Assembly (NCBI GenBank): GCA_018296165.2
Contig: JACKQL020000115.1
Coordinates: 62,001 to 126,000 of the forward strand
Source: Termitomyces sp. T153
Taxonomy: Eukaryota > Basidiomycota > Agaricomycetes > Agaricales > Lyophyllaceae
Reading direction: 5' to 3'
DNA length: 64,000 nucleotides
The notes under the pieces were generated by a model, which searched no databases, was not told the origin of the DNA, and saw only the letters and a program-made list of their open reading frames with translations. Both the position numbers and the translations under genes were made by a program. Shown here piece after piece: positions 10,691 through 22,761 of the stretch; the stretch's first letter is position 1, and the number at the start of each line of letters is the position of its first letter.

Positions 10691-12277
10691 ATGCCATCTT
10701 CCATGTATTTTCCAGCAGTGTCCCCATCCTCATTGGCACATACCTTGACTTCTTTCTTGAAGGACTCTGAGGGTCGGCAAGACTATAGGTGGGTGCAGGC
10801 AATGTACTGTAGTTGTAAGTACTGTCTCTTGCTTGTCATGGCCAGAGTGCTGAATAAGTCCCATCAGAGTTGTTGGTGGCAGTGGTGGGCCCCTCAGGGC
10901 CTTTGTTGAGGAGGCTCCAGTGCAGTTAGCAGGGGAAGTGGTCCCCACTTTTCATTCCAGGCCTGGTATTGCCCTCAGGGTGGTTTGCCCCATCTCTACA
11001 GGGTCGAGAGTTGTGCAGATGGACATGATGCCAGAGTACTTTGCAGAGGCCGTGGGGCAAGCAAGAGGTTCCCTAATGTTAGAGTGGTGTTAGGTGGTGG
11101 CCCTAGTGTGCCATTGGCATGTTCCTTCCTTATCAAGCTAACCCATGTTTCTAGTGTGCATCCTGTACCCAGCAGGGTGAACAGTGCAAGTTTGAGGAGC
11201 CTGTGCTGGGAGTGTGGCAGGACATGTCAGTATGTCTCCTGTATCACTCATGGCATGAGAAGTGCTCTGTCACTCTGAGTTGGCATGCTGCTTGCATTGC
11301 GGTGGAGCAGGGGTGGGACTACAAGTGGGTTGCCATGCAGTTGGAGGGGGGTTGGAGGGGTAGGGTCTCAAGGAGGGGTTCTGGGGTAGAGAGGGGAGTT
11401 GGTGCAGAGTGGCCCCCAATAAAGGTTGGGCCCCCACAGGGTGGGTGGAGGGAGGGGGCCTCTGTGACATGTGACAAGGGTAAATGGAGGGCATCCCTCT
11501 CACCAGAGGTGGGGCCTAGCAAGCAAGCATGGGGGGAGCTGGCAATGGTGGGCCCTCTGGATCCCATGGTGTATTTCCTGACTTCTGAGGCCTTGGTTGA
11601 GCAGTCTGCAGAAGGGTTGTGGTTGGTTGCCAAGGCTTTCCCATGGCATCAGATGGAGGAGTTGGAGAGGTTGTTGGCCACATGTGGGGAGGAAGTTTGT
11701 AGGGTGGGGGAGGAGAGGGATGGGCTTCAGAGGGAACTGGACAGGGCTCAGAAAAAATGGGACTTAACACTTAGGAATAAGGGCATTGCTGTGGGGACCG
11801 CCATGGAGTGACTGTCACAGCTTCAAGAGCTGCGAGCACATATGGGGCTGTTGGAGGTGTGGGCAGAGGCAGCATGCAACAATTGGAGGAGTCAGGGATG
11901 TGGGAAACTTAGTGGGGATCCAGTGTGGAGGTGACCCAAGCAATAGTGGAGAGGGTGCAGTGGCAGGAAGAGTGGCTTGCCAATGAGATGGCCTTGGGGC
12001 AGCAGGGAGTGCTCTGTAAGTGCTCCCTTCATCTCCCATTTACTATGAGCTAACATTTGATTCCACAGACTGGGCCAGGGAGCACTGCATCCTCCTTGAT
12101 GGAGCATCAGTGGTGCTGGGGTCCATCCACAACAGGTTGGCAAGGATGCCTGGGGATCTTCTGCTGGAGTTGGGGCAGGGGGTCATGCAGATGGGGCATC
12201 TGCTGGTGGAACATTGGCAGAGGGCAACAGCAGACCCTGGAGCATGGTGGGAGGGGGGCATCCCAAAGTTCTGGTGA
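10691..12277 (+). pseudogene. Antisense accessory gene of element A (Zn2Cys6-like, coiled coil)
   Basis: Opposite strand to gag-pol. Model: exon 1 10691-10814, intron 10815-10867 (GTAAGT...CAG), exon 2 10868-12015, intron 12016-12068 (GTAAGT...GCTAAC...CAG), exon 3 12069-12277. Both introns are phase 1, as in copies B and C. Exon 2, in the frame set by exon 1, holds C-X2-C-X6-C (11155-11187), 15 residues, then C-X2-Y-X6-C ending near 11260. The fifth Cys is Tyr here by a G to A change and is Cys in copy B. The spacing fits fungal Zn2Cys6 clusters. A CASC cluster, an AVEQGWD segment, a helical region and an LLDGAS-containing C-terminal domain follow in order. Stops (mostly CGA to TGA or CAG to TAG) and one frameshift after 11811 inactivate it. 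The product could be a DNA-binding regulator; this is inference. Confidence 0.7.
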
Positions 12278-12640
12278 TGGTAGTAGCACAGCTGGAGGTG
12301 GATCTGGTGGGAAGGATAGCAGAGGTGGATTCAGAGGGGGAGGGGGAGTAGGGGGTTTCTGTATTCTGGTTTCTTGTTGCCCCATGCTCCCTTATTTCTG
12401 TATTTCATCCTTGTAGCTTTTGTGAATATCGGACTTCTTGTACTTCTGCTGAGCATGAGAAGTTTTCAGAATGAGTGAGGGGCAGAGTAAGTGAAAACAC
12501 ATAGGAAGAGTACTTGTGGGAGTTGAATCTCTGATAAATCCAGAGGCAGGGGTTATGCCCACTAATGCCATCTGCACTTGCTAGTCCCGGGGGTCCTGGG
12601 GCTTGGTGGAGTGTTGTCAATGGAAGTCCCAGAGTTCATT
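12278..12640. other. Non-coding link between antisense gene and pol 3' end
   Basis: Convergent 3' ends: the plus-strand accessory gene stops at 12277 and the minus-strand chromodomain frame ends near 12620. The GGTTATGCC...CACTAATGCCATCTG block near 12553 recurs in elements C (22965) and D (29230), so it is an element-wide conserved 3' region. No further gene is visible. Confidence 0.6.
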
Positions 12641-14173
12641 GGGGGCTCTGTTGAGGTTTTTTCAGGGCTCCCACATGTAGTCCTCAGGTCTGTAGCCCTT
12701 CTAGCAGACTAAGTACTGGGGTTGTCCATGGACCAAGTGGGAGTCAAGGATCTGGTTGACTTCATAGCAGTACTCATCCTTGACCTTAATGGGGGGTGGT
12801 CACCTGGGGTACTGGCTGGGGAAGGGGTCCAGGGCATGTTTTTTGAGGAGTCAAACATGGAATATGGGGTGGAGGCCTTTCAAGCCTGGAGGTAGATCAA
12901 GTTTGTAGGCATGTGTGGAGACCTTCTGGAGGACTTTGAAAGGACCAAGGCATTTGTGGTCTAGTTTGATGGAGGGCCTCCAGGTCTTGAGGTTGCATCA
13001 ATCAAGCCAAACCAAGGTGCCAGGGGGCCAGTTGGGAGTGGGATCATGTCAGGTGTTGGCATGTTTGGAGTAGGCTTGATTGGCAGTGTTGATCTTGTCC
13101 CAGAGGAATTGGTGAAGGGATCAGAGGTCCTTAGTGACTTTATAGGCAGTGTGGGAGGGGATGTCCTTCAGAAACAGGGTGAGTTGGGGGTTGTAGCTTT
13201 TGTTGGCATAGAAGGGGGAGACTCTGGTGGCAGAGTGGGGCATGTTGTTGCAGGTGAATTCCACAAGGGGGAGTTCTGCATGCCAGTTGTTCTGTAAATA
13301 GTTAATGTATAGGCAGAGATACTGCTCCAGCATCTGGTTCACTTGTTCTGTCTGTCTGTCTGTCTCTGGGTGATAGGCAGTGGAGAGGCTAGTTTTGATC
13401 TTGAGTGCCTTGCATAGCAATTGCCAAAAGTGGGATATGAACAGGGGTCCACAGTTGGAGACGATGTCATCTGGGAGTCCATGCTTGGAGAATACATGTT
13501 CAAGGAATAGTTTGGTGAACTCTGGAGCATTGTCAGTGGTGTAGCAGGGGATGAAGAGGGCTTGCTTGGTGAGGTGGCAAATGATGATGGAGATTGTGTT
13601 GAAACCTTCAGAGTCAGGGAGTTTGACAATATGATCCATTGATAGGGAGGACCAGGGGCAGCGGCCAATGGGGAGGGGTTTCAATAATCCATGGGGGCAG
13701 TGATGGGGTACCTTGGCCCAGAGGCAAGGTTCGCAGGCCCTTACATATCACATGATGTCCTTCTTCATTCCTGGCCAAAAGTAAGTCCAGGAGATGAGTT
13801 GAAGGGTCTTATAAATTCTTGGGTGCTCCCAGAGCTTATAGTCATAGTGCTGCCAGAGTATGTTGAGGTGGATGGACTTGTGGTCCAGAGCATAAATTCA
13901 TCCACTCCAGAGCAGGAGGCAGTGGTCTGGAGACAGCAAGAAGGAATTCTTGGTGCTCAACTCATTGGGGTTGTTGCAGGGGTCATGCTGGGTGAAGAAG
14001 GAATCCAGAGGTGAATTTCTGATTTGCTGGAGGATTCCTTCTTCATTTAAAATCAGCATGGCATGTAGATGTTTGGTGGGGATTACCACTTGATGGTTGA
14101 ATGCATTCCATTCAGCTTCAAATGACTGCTTTGGATACATGTCAGACCTTTGAGTGAGGGCATTGGGCTTCAT
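12641..14173 (-). pseudogene. Element A integrase with chromodomain
   Basis: Minus-strand order: a zinc-binding region near 13900-13740 (HPRIYKTLQLIS, WPGMKKDI, C-X2-C), the catalytic core (13684-13121) with SMDHIVKLP, SNCGPLFISHFW and TDRQTEQVNQML, then a chromodomain near 12780-12650 (YEVNQILDS, then QYLVC-stop-KGYRPEDYMWEP). The second catalytic residue is Asn where the family has Asp (SDRG-type motif), and the chromodomain Trp codon is TAG. Integrases insert element DNA, and the chromodomain steers them to particular chromatin marks. Several stops make it non-functional. Confidence 0.88.
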
Positions 14174-14179
14174 GCTGAG

Positions 14180-15342
14180 TCACCCAGAGCAGTAGTGGAT
14201 GGTGAAGTCATACTCCAAGAGGGTTTCAGACCATTGGGCTTGGTGGCAGCTGAGCTGTTTCATGGTCATGAAGTATTGCAGGTTGTTGCGGTCAGAGTAT
14301 ACTTGGATGCAGTGTGGGGACCCCTCAAGGTAGGCCTGCCACTGATGGAAGGCTTTGATGATCACAAGGAGTTCTTTGTCATAGATGTTGTAGTTGAGTT
14401 CCACTGGGATCATCGATCAGGTATAGAAGGCAACAGGACAGAGATATTTGCCCCCTGAGTCCAACTGGGAAAGTATCCTGGCAATAGCATAGTCAGAGGC
14501 ATTGCATTCAAGCATGATCAGCAGGGAGGGGTCAAAATGGTGGAGGACTGGAGCAGAGGTGAAGGCCTTCTTCAGGAGGAGGAATATGCTCTGGCACTTG
14601 CTGTCCCAATTCCAAGGGGTGTCCTTCCACATGAGTTGGTTGAGGGGTTTGGTGATCCCAGAGTAGTTGTCAATGAAACAGTGATAAAAGTTAGCAAACT
14701 CCAGGAATGACTGTACCTCCTTGATGTTCTGTGGTGAGGGCCAGTTGAGTATTGTGTCAACCTTGGTGGGGTTCATGTGCATGCCATTGGGGGTGATGAT
14801 GACTCTGAGATATTTGACCTCTGTCATGTGGAAGGAGCATTTCTCAGGTTTGGCATGAAGGTGGTACTCTTGGAGCTGTTCTAAGATGTGGCAGACATGC
14901 TCTGGATGCTCCATTGGTAAATTTGAGTAGATCAGGATGTTGTCCAGATACACAATAATGGAAATGTCATTCATGTCATGGAAGATGTTGTTCATGAAGT
15001 ACTGGAAAGTGGTGGGGGAGTTAGTCATTCCAAAGGGCATTATGAGGTACTCAAAGAGGCCATAGCAGGTGCAAAAGGCAGTCTTCCATTCATGTCCTGG
15101 AGTGATCCAGACATTGTTATAGCCAGAGCAGAGGTCTATCTTTGTGTAAATCTTGGCACTGTGGAGACAATCAATGAGGTCTCTGATCAAGGGGAGGGGA
15201 TACCAGTTCTTTTTGGTGACTTTGTTGAGTCCCCAATAATCCACACAGAGTTGGAGTGACCCATCCTTCTTCTTGGCAAACAGAACTGGAGTACCGGTGG
15301 CAGAGATTGACAGGCATATGAAGCCATTGCCAAGCATGTCAT
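14180..15342 (-). pseudogene. Element A reverse transcriptase and RNase H
   Basis: A 306-codon frame (15337-14417) carries the RT: PVLFAKKKDGSLQLCVDYWGLN, KIDLCSGYN, the LIMPFGMTNSP block and VYLDNILIYS. The last is the YLDD box with the second Asp changed to Asn. RNase H follows with LECNASDYAIARIL, where the first catalytic Asp of the family (usually D-A-S) reads Asn-Ala-Ser. It continues in 14413-14180 (YDKELL, YSDRNNLQYF). The RT N-terminal part is separated by solo LTR E1. Confidence 0.9.
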
Positions 15343-16473
15343 TGATGAGCCCTGGTTATTGCTGAGCACCATTTTTGGCATTTCAAACTTAGCGGCAGCT
15401 GACTACTTTGAATTTGGCACAAGTCACAACACTCAGCACATGGGACCCAGCCCAAGGGTTGGACCAAAGCACGAGACTTTAGCAAGCATGAGACTTTTCA
15501 ATCACAAGAAATATCACGTGGAGCCTGGAACTTGGGCCTGGAACATCAAGGCCTAGATCTTTCTTAGTGATGATTATTAGCAACTTTAGCAACTCTGGTG
15601 ACAAAATGGTGTTCTCTTACTATATATGGACATATTACCAGACGCATACCTTTTTACTATCATTCTCCTTGCCGAGCTTACCAACATACTTGAATGGCAC
15701 CTATGCTTCAGGTATTGACATTAGACTTGCTCTTTTTGGATTCATTTGCATTTATATGCCATAGAGACTTTGCTTATGGTTTTTCACCTAGTTACAGACT
15801 GACACCTCGTATGGACCATAAACACAGTGACAGATGCCATTGCTAGTGGTGACTATTTGCTTACTTTCCCATACTATACTTTGGAAATGTATAAATACTG
15901 CCTGTACATAGACACTACATCATGATAGCAATAATGAACAGAGAACCCCCATCAGCATCAACTAGTTGCTCTCTCTAAGCTTACCAGCTTGAGATTTCAC
16001 TTTGCTTCTTTCATTCCTCTATTGCTTTTGACTTTGGCTTAGTGACAAGCCTTCTCAACTTTGACCTCAACCTAGTGTGGTGCCAACTGCAGGTGCCTAT
16101 TTGTGTTATTTCAACTTAGCGATGTTAGTGACTACAGCTAGCAACTAGTTCATGTTCATTCTCTGATTTTAGTCTTCTTATTACTACCTTCCCCCCCTTT
16201 TTCCTACCCTATCCCCTCACTCTTCCTACCTCCATTAGAGGTATGCATTGTCTTAGTGATGTTATTTGTCTTTACCTGTTTTCTTTCCTTATTGTCACTA
16301 GCGACTTCTTTCAACTTCACTCCACAACACAACTTTTGCTCTAGTTCTCTGGGACAGTTACTGACTCACCCTCAACTATTAACTTCCTACTGCCAGCTAT
16401 CCTATCTAGTGACTAGTGTTAGGTCTTCTTTTTAGGTTTCCTGCACAGCACTAGGTGGCATAGGAGCACATCA
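15343..16473. mobile_element. Solo LTR E1 (F-family gypsy) in the RT of element A
   Basis: Starts TGATGAGCCC and ends GAGCACATCA (TGATG/CATCA terminal repeats). It is flanked by TCAT (15339-15342, 16474-16477), and removing it joins EYLDD to MLGNGF in the RT frame. It matches 34008-35157 in inverted orientation and more distantly the LTRs at 40976 and 53792. A TATA-like TATAAATACTGCC lies near 15892. No internal sequence accompanies it, so it is a product of LTR-LTR recombination. Confidence 0.85.
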
Positions 16474-18000
16474 TCATCAAGGTATTCCTTCAAGGCTCAG
16501 AGCTCAATCTCAGACATGTTGTAGATCTTGCCAAATGGGGGTGAGGTGCCTTCTTCGAGGTCAATCTTGTGGTTATAGGAGCAGTGCAGGGGAAGTTCTT
16601 TGGCACTCCCTTCAGAGAACATGTCAGCAAACTCATGATACTCTGGAGGAACTACTTTGGATAGGATCTGTTCCTCTGTCTTGCTCTCCGGCATAATGGT
16701 CCCTGTGTGGAGGTGCTCCTTGGGTAGGGTTGGCATGATTTGTAACTGGAAGGCAGGGGTGCCATCTTGTAGAAGGCATGCAAAGGGGATGGCACTGATG
16801 ATTTTAATGTTGAGGTCTCTGGAGTCAATGGAGTTGGATGTCAGAGTGGTAGCAGATGAGTCCAGAGTGGTGGTGGAGTTGGTCAGGGGCTTTGAGCATC
16901 ACTGGTTGGAGTACCGCAGGCCTTTGTATCAATTCCAGGGTATGTTGGGAGGCAGCCGTTATAATGTGATTGAGGGTGACCAAGATGGAGTGGCATTTCC
17001 TTCTTCATTAGGGTTGTCATCAGAGGTTGAGGGACTCTGGGTCACTCCAGAGGTACTGGCACCAGGGTGGGAGATGTCAGAGTCTGAGATAGACTGGAGA
17101 TGGAGGGGGATAGCAGCCGCTAAACTCACTTTGGGGCTGGGGAATTGCATGGTGAGGTTCTTCCAGTTGATGTTGGGGTTGACATCTTGCAGCCATGGGA
17201 GTTTGAGCATGATTGGAGTTGGTGGAGGTAGTTGGGTGACAAGGAGCCAGGCCTGAAACTGCAGGTCATTGTCAAGGGTGAGGGTGTTGTTGTGGTATTG
17301 AGTGATTCTTGTCATGGCGGGGCTTCCATCAAAGAGTTGGAGCTCAAGGAGTTTGTCAAGGTCATTGTGCTGGAGGCCAAGTTGATTACTGACAAAGGTG
17401 CCAGAGGTGCTGCTGTTGATGAGGGCAGGGAATACCTTGGAAGAGTCATTGAGTCAGACATTGATGATGAACAACTGTGCAGATCTAGAGCAGAGCTGCG
17501 GAGGAGTCCAGGGGTGGTTGATCATAGTCTCAGAGTTCTTGGAGGAGGGTGAGATGTCAAAAGGTACTAGCCTGGAGTTAGTGGGGTTGTCCCAGTTGAG
17601 GCAGAGGGTGAGGCTGGGCCAGTTGATGCAGGGATTGGTGGAACAGAGCCATGAGAATCCTAAGATGACAGGGGCAGAGGGGTGTAATTTTGTGATAAGT
17701 AGTCAGAGTTCTTGCTGTTGTCCATTGGCAAAGGTCATGGTTGTTTCCAGGCAGTGTGTGATGTCTCCTGCTGAGGTAGGGTCTCTGTCAAAAAGTTTGA
17801 GGGAAATTGAGGCAGGGAGACATCAGAGGGGGTGGGGAGTGAGCACCACCAGGGATTCATCAATGAAGTTATTGGTGGTGCCACTGTCAACTATGTGGGG
17901 ACAGAGTTGTCAGTGAAGGGAAGAGTGGTGTGGAGGAGGAGGTTGGTGGATGAGTGGAAGGGGAGGTGTACTGGGGGGCTGTCTGGGGCAGGTATTGTTG
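16474..18000 (-). pseudogene. Element A protease, linker and RT N-terminal segment
   Basis: From the 5' side: VDSGTTNNFIDESLV near 17905-17860, an aspartic protease active site (D-S/T-G), followed by VILGFSWL. Next comes a 118-codon stretch (17315-16959) with KLPWLQDVNPNINWKNLTM, the segment typical between protease and RT in chromoviruses. Then 16736-16497 has VVPPEYHEFADMFSE and the acidic IDLEEGTSPP just ahead of the RT. Stops and shifts separate the pieces. Confidence 0.82.
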
Positions 18001-18674
18001 CATGGAGAAGTGTGGCTGAGGTGGAGAAGATGTCGGGGTCTGGTCTGTGGTCTAGTGCATCTTCAAGACCTAAACCACCAACTTGTTTTCTGTAAACTGG
18101 TAGTTACAGTCTTCTCTGTCAATCATCCACATGGCGTGTCCCATCACCTGTTGTTTAGGACAACTGCAAATAAAGTGTCCCTGCTCACCACATAAGATGC
18201 ACATGCCTTCCTTCCATCGTTTCTCCTGTGTTTCCTCCAGCATGTTGATCCATGGGCTATCCCAAATCCTGTTTGCACATAAGGCTTCTTGGTCATTGGC
18301 AGGGTCTGGAATGTTATTGTGGTCATTGGGGTTGGTGTCCAGGGGCTCTGGAGTTTCATGGAGGTTGGTGGTGTTGAGCTGGGCTGGTGGACATTGTCTC
18401 AGGGGTTGATTGGTGCTGGTAGTTCCTCAGCCTGGGGGAAAATGGGGCACAGAGTTGGTGGGGTTAGTGGGGATTGAGGATCAAATGCCATTGGTTGCTC
18501 TAGCCTGTCAGTTGATGTTACCAGAGGCATTCCAGGGGGTCCGGGGCACCATGTTTTTGCTGCGATCTTCCCAGTAGTATTGGTCAACCTGGGTAACAAG
18601 CACCTTGTACCCATTGTAGGTGGTTTGCTTGGGTGTGAGGCAAAGGACATCCTTGATCTGTTGAGGCAGGGTGC
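18001..18674 (-). pseudogene. Element A gag, C-terminal part with zinc knuckle
   Basis: Begins at the element B insertion with LPQQIKDVLCLTPKQ and VTQVDQYYWEDRS, a conserved end of the Gag capsid-like region in this family. A Pro-rich linker follows, then CILCGEQGHFICSC, an intact C-X2-C-X4-H-X4-C knuckle at about 18160-18201. The Gag N-terminal half is at 37930-39806. Confidence 0.85.
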
Positions 18675-19798
18675 TGTCAGGTTCCACTGACCATGGGGGC
18701 TCAGCTACACTGGGCGAGTCCTTACTAGGCAGACATGATTCCCTGCACTGACAACCAGGCACTCAGAGGTGTTCCAAACACTGGGGGCTTGTGAGGATAG
18801 TTAGTGGGAATTGGTCTGAGCAAGTCCAGGGAGGTCTGGAGGAGTAGAGGAGGAGTTGCAGGGAAGGGGGGCGGGCTTAGCAGGGCTCAGGCATAAGTCC
18901 ATATATGAGTATTGTAGGTGCGGAGGAGGTGGAGGCTACACAAATGATGGGAGCAGAGCCAGAGTTCTGATGGGGGATCAATGGGGATTGAGGGGGTTCA
19001 GAGCCAAGTGTGTAGCAAGGTCCGGAGTTGGTGAAAGAGTGTTGGAGGTTCATAATTGTAATTGCGGAATTTGTGAGAGTGTTATGGTCAAGAGGATTTG
19101 AATACAACAGACAGAATCAAACAAGATGAGACAGAGTCGAATGAAATGAAACAGAGACAAGACAAGAACAAGAATAGATTCAGGCAGAGACATGGAACAA
19201 TAACAAAATGATAATGGAATAGAGATGAGATAAGACCGGGAGACTGAGAATAAGGAAAACAAGACACAGAACACAAAATATGAGAAGAACAATCAGAAAC
19301 ACATCAGGAAAGGCAGGTAGGTAATCTCACTAGAGTATGAGGAGCTACTCTACATCTTATATACTGACTACTGAAGAGCTCCAGGAATGTCAGCTGTGGT
19401 GGCAGAGCTTGACGGAGTCGACGGGTGTTGGTTATGACCAGAGGGCAGGCTGTGTTGATATGTTGATGGGATCAATTGTTGATGCAGTCCATTTTGAGGT
19501 TGTTGTAATACTCCAGGGTAAGTCAGAAGAGCCAGGGTGTCAAGTTGATGATGTGTAATGGGGTCAGGCATGGCAGGAGAGTGGTCCCAGGGGTTCAGGA
19601 GATCCAGGGGAAGTGCTGGCAGCTGTGGAGAAGACGTTGGAGTTGGCCAGGGGGCTGTCAGAGTTAGCCAAGAATGTGTTGGAGTTAGCCAGAGTAGGCA
19701 CGAAGTGCTGGGGAAGTTTGATGAAGCATCAGGGGAGGTTCTGGGGGGATGGGGGTTTGTCAGGCAATGTACAGGGGTCTAGGGAATGGGTCATGACA
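18675..19798 (-). repeat. 3' LTR of element B
   Basis: TGTCAGG...TCATGACA, 1,124 bp, followed by a CCCCCCCTTCAGC tract (polypurine tract on the element strand). It pairs with 36788-37924 by shared details such as the GGAGGTGGAGGCTACA block and the TAATCTCA segment. It has lost three bases (AGA) inside the primer-complementary segment near 19330. Confidence 0.88.
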
Positions 19799-20178
19799 TC
19801 ACCCCCCCTTCAGCGTTGAGACCCTTGAGACACAGGGAGTGGGTCAGGGATTGGCGGGGGCATGGGAGTCAAAGCCAAGTAATATTGATCAATCCACAGC
19901 AAGTGATGGCAGCGTGGGAGGCAAAGTTGAAATGTGGCTGCCACTTTGTCAGAGGGTTCTTTCCAATCAATCAAAAAGCCTTGGATGTACCCTCAGGCTT
20001 CCCAAATCTTTTGTCATGTCCTCTCCCAGTTACTCAGCCACTTCTCCCACTATGTTGTTTTCAGATGCAGACAAGGTGATTGTATACAACAGCAAGGGGG
20101 AGGAGTTTGAGCATTGGTGCTGAGCTGGTGCCATGTACTGGAGTCATAAGCAGTATCAACTTGTTTTCTCAGGGTGGC

Positions 20179-21363
20179 TGTCAGGTTCTGCTGACCTCAG
20201 GGGCTCAGCTGCACTGGGTGAGTCCTTACTAGGTGGGCGTAATCCCCTTGCACTGGCAACCGAACACTCAAAAGCATTCTTGGTACTGATGGCTTGTGCG
20301 GATAGTTGGTGGGATGTGATCTGGACAGATCCAAGGAGGTCCAGAGAGGTTGGATTGCAAGGAAATGGGACAGGCTTGGTGGGGTTCAGGCAGAAGACCA
20401 TATGGGAGATTTGTAGAAGTGAAGGAGTAGGCGGCTGTGTGATCAATGGGAGCAGAGCTGGGGTTTGATGGGAGATCAATTGGAGTTGATGGAGTCTGGG
20501 ACCAAGCAAAGAGTGAGGTTTGGGCCTGGTGAAAGAGTGTCGGGGTTCGTAATTGTAATCACAGAGTTCGTGAGGTCATTAAGGTTGATGAAGACTTGGG
20601 CACAACGGCCGGATCGAGTCACTGAGACAGCATCAGACAAAATGGAATGGAGTCAATATGGAACAAGGGTAGATTCAAGTGGAGATACGAAACGATAACA
20701 AGAATGATAACGAAATGGAGACACAACAAGACCGGGAGACTGAGATAAGACCGGGAGACTGAGATAAGACTGGGAGACTGAGATAAGACCAGGAGACTGA
20801 GATAAAGGAAAACGGGACACAGAACACGGAACACAAGAAAGAAAACAATCAGACCATAGGTAATGTTAAGCAATATCAAGACTAGAGTACGAAGAGCTAC
20901 TTGGCGACTTATATACTGACTACCGGAGAACTTCGGGGTATGTCAGCTGCGGTGGTGGGGCTTGGCGGAGCTCGACGGAGTGGGTGGGTGTCAGTTGCAA
21001 TTCAGGATCGGGCCGCGCTGATACATTGATGGGATCATTTGAGAATGCGGGTTGCCCCAAGGTTGTTGTAATACTCCAGAATGGGTTGGAGGAACCAGGG
21101 TGTCAAGTTGATGATGGTTGGCGAAGATCAGGAACAGCGGGGGTGGTTCTCAAGGTTCAGGAGATCCAGGGTAAGTGTCAGTGGCTGCAGGGAAGGCATT
21201 GAAGTTGGCCAGGGGGGCCGTCGGAATTAGCCAGGGAGGTGTCAGAGTTAGCCGGGGTTGCATCGGGGTTAACCGAAATAGGCGCGGGGCATGGGCAGAA
21301 GTTCGGCGGAGTGTCGGGGGGTTGTTGGACAATGTGCGGGGGTCCAGGGGACGGGTCGTGACA
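20179..21363 (-). repeat. 3' LTR of element C
   Basis: TGTCAGG...TCGTGACA, 1,185 bp. Near 20729-20804 it carries four copies of a 19-bp unit (GACCGGGAGACTGAGATAA), against three in the 5' LTR. The polypurine tract follows at 21364-21378. CTTATATA lies near 20907 and AATATCAAGACT near 20873-20884. Confidence 0.9.
20729..20804 (+). repeat. 19-bp tandem repeat in the 3' LTR of C (four units)
   Basis: Four imperfect units of GACCGGGAGACTGAGATAA. The 5' LTR has three (26479-26535), the solo LTR near 47030 about two and D LTRs one, so copy number varies within the family and changed after C inserted. Confidence 0.85.
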
Positions 21364-21576
21364 TCACCCCTCCTTCAGTGTCGAGACCCTTCGAGACGCA
21401 GGGAGCAGGTTGGGGATCGGCGGGGGTGTGGGAGTCAAAGCCAAGTAATATTGATCAGTCTGCAGTGAGTGATAGTGGCATGGGAGACGAAGTCAAAGCA
21501 TGGCCACCACTTTGTCAGGGTTCTCCTCAATCAATTAAAAGCCCTGGATGTACCCCAGGGTTTCCCAAATTTCGTC

Positions 21577-22761
21577 ATGTCTTCCCCTAGCGTTCCAGTA
21601 GTCTCTCCTGATGATTTGGACGAGGTGGTGGTGTATGACAGTGGGGGGGAGGAGTTCGAGCATTGGCGCCACGCTAGTGTCAGGGACCGGAGTCATAAGT
21701 GGTGTCAACTTGTTTTTTCGGGATGATCGACGGGGCTTTTGTAGAGTCATCCATGGTGGTGGTGGTGGATTTTCTGGGGGTCCCGAAGCGGACCAAGTTT
21801 TGTCCCATGCCGCCGAAGGAGGGGAGCATGGGGCAGTCTGCGGAGAAGGCAGGGATTTCACAGGGTGGTCGGGGAAAGGGGGCGTCCTCGGCAGTGATTC
21901 ATGGGAAGCATCGAGCCTCCCCGCCCTCAGGGGTGGGACCTAGCAAGAAGCCGCATGGGCGCGAGCCATCGACGGGGCCTCCGGAGTCTCTCCCTTTTTC
22001 TCCTACCCTGGGCGTTCCCTTGGAATGGTTGTTGAGTCCCCCCATGCCTATTCCTTTGATCACGGAGGTCTTCCTTTGCAAGCAGGTGGAGGCTTTGACG
22101 ACGTCATTGGCAGTATGGGAGGGTGAGCTCCGATGGGCGAGGGAGGACCGTGATGTGGCGCGGACAGAGAAAGAGGCGATGGAGCAGGAAAGGAACACTT
22201 CAGTGCATGTGGCAATGGAGCAAGCGTTAGAGATGCAGGGCTTGCGGGAGCGTCTGATGCAGATGGAGGGGCAGTCCGCAGGGGAAGCAGAGGGGTGGGG
22301 ACGAGTTCTGGAGGGGGATGCATTGTGGGTGGAGCTGGAGGTGGTGAGGCAGAGGGAGGACTGGTTGGCCAACAAGGCTGCTTCAGGGTGCATGGGAATC
22401 CTCCGTGAGTTGTCTCCCATTCCTCCATTCGTTACTGATGGTTCATTTTCTGGGTTTAGGCTGGGTGCGGGAGCATTGGGTCCTCTTGGATGGTGCCTCC
22501 GCGGCATTCGCATCGATTTAGGATGGGTTGGCGCAGGGGTCCACGGTTTGGCCTCCGGAGTTGCAGCAGGGGATGGCATGATTGGAGAGGTTGCTGGCAG
22601 GGCATCGGCGATGTAATGCAGTGGCCCTGGAGTCATGGTGGGAGGTGGCAGCTGATGCAGGGGAGGCGTTGCTGGGGTTGGCAGAGGTCTTAGCGGTGGT
22701 GCAGGCCCAGATGGAAGTCGACCTGGGGGTAGGGTTGTCGGGGGGTCCAGGGAGGGAGTGA
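21577..22761 (+). pseudogene. Antisense accessory gene of element C, near-intact, lacks Zn cluster
   Basis: Exon 1 21577-21694, intron 21695-21744 (donor AT by decay, acceptor TTTTGTAG), exon 2 21745-22404, intron 22405-22459 (GTGAGT...TTTAG), exon 3 22460-22761. The exons total 1,080 nt, exactly 360 codons with stop. Only two in-frame stops remain (TAG 22519, TGA 22579), each one C to T from CAG/CGA. The N terminus is acidic (DDLDEVVVYDSGGEEFEHW). Exon 2 jumps from KRTKFCP to the Gly/Ser/Pro-rich linker, so the cluster segment present in A and B is deleted. Residues about 150-250 are Glu/Arg/Leu-rich with heptad spacing, a probable coiled coil. The C-terminal domain has WVREHWVLLDGAS and LERLLAGHRR. 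The role is unknown; nuclear regulation or RNA/Gag partnering are both possible. Confidence 0.75.

Noticed and set aside
21899..22636. 245-codon minus-strand frame opposite the antisense gene of C
   Set aside because: It is the shadow of the plus-strand coiled-coil gene; the spliced plus-strand model is supported by conserved introns and copies in A and B.
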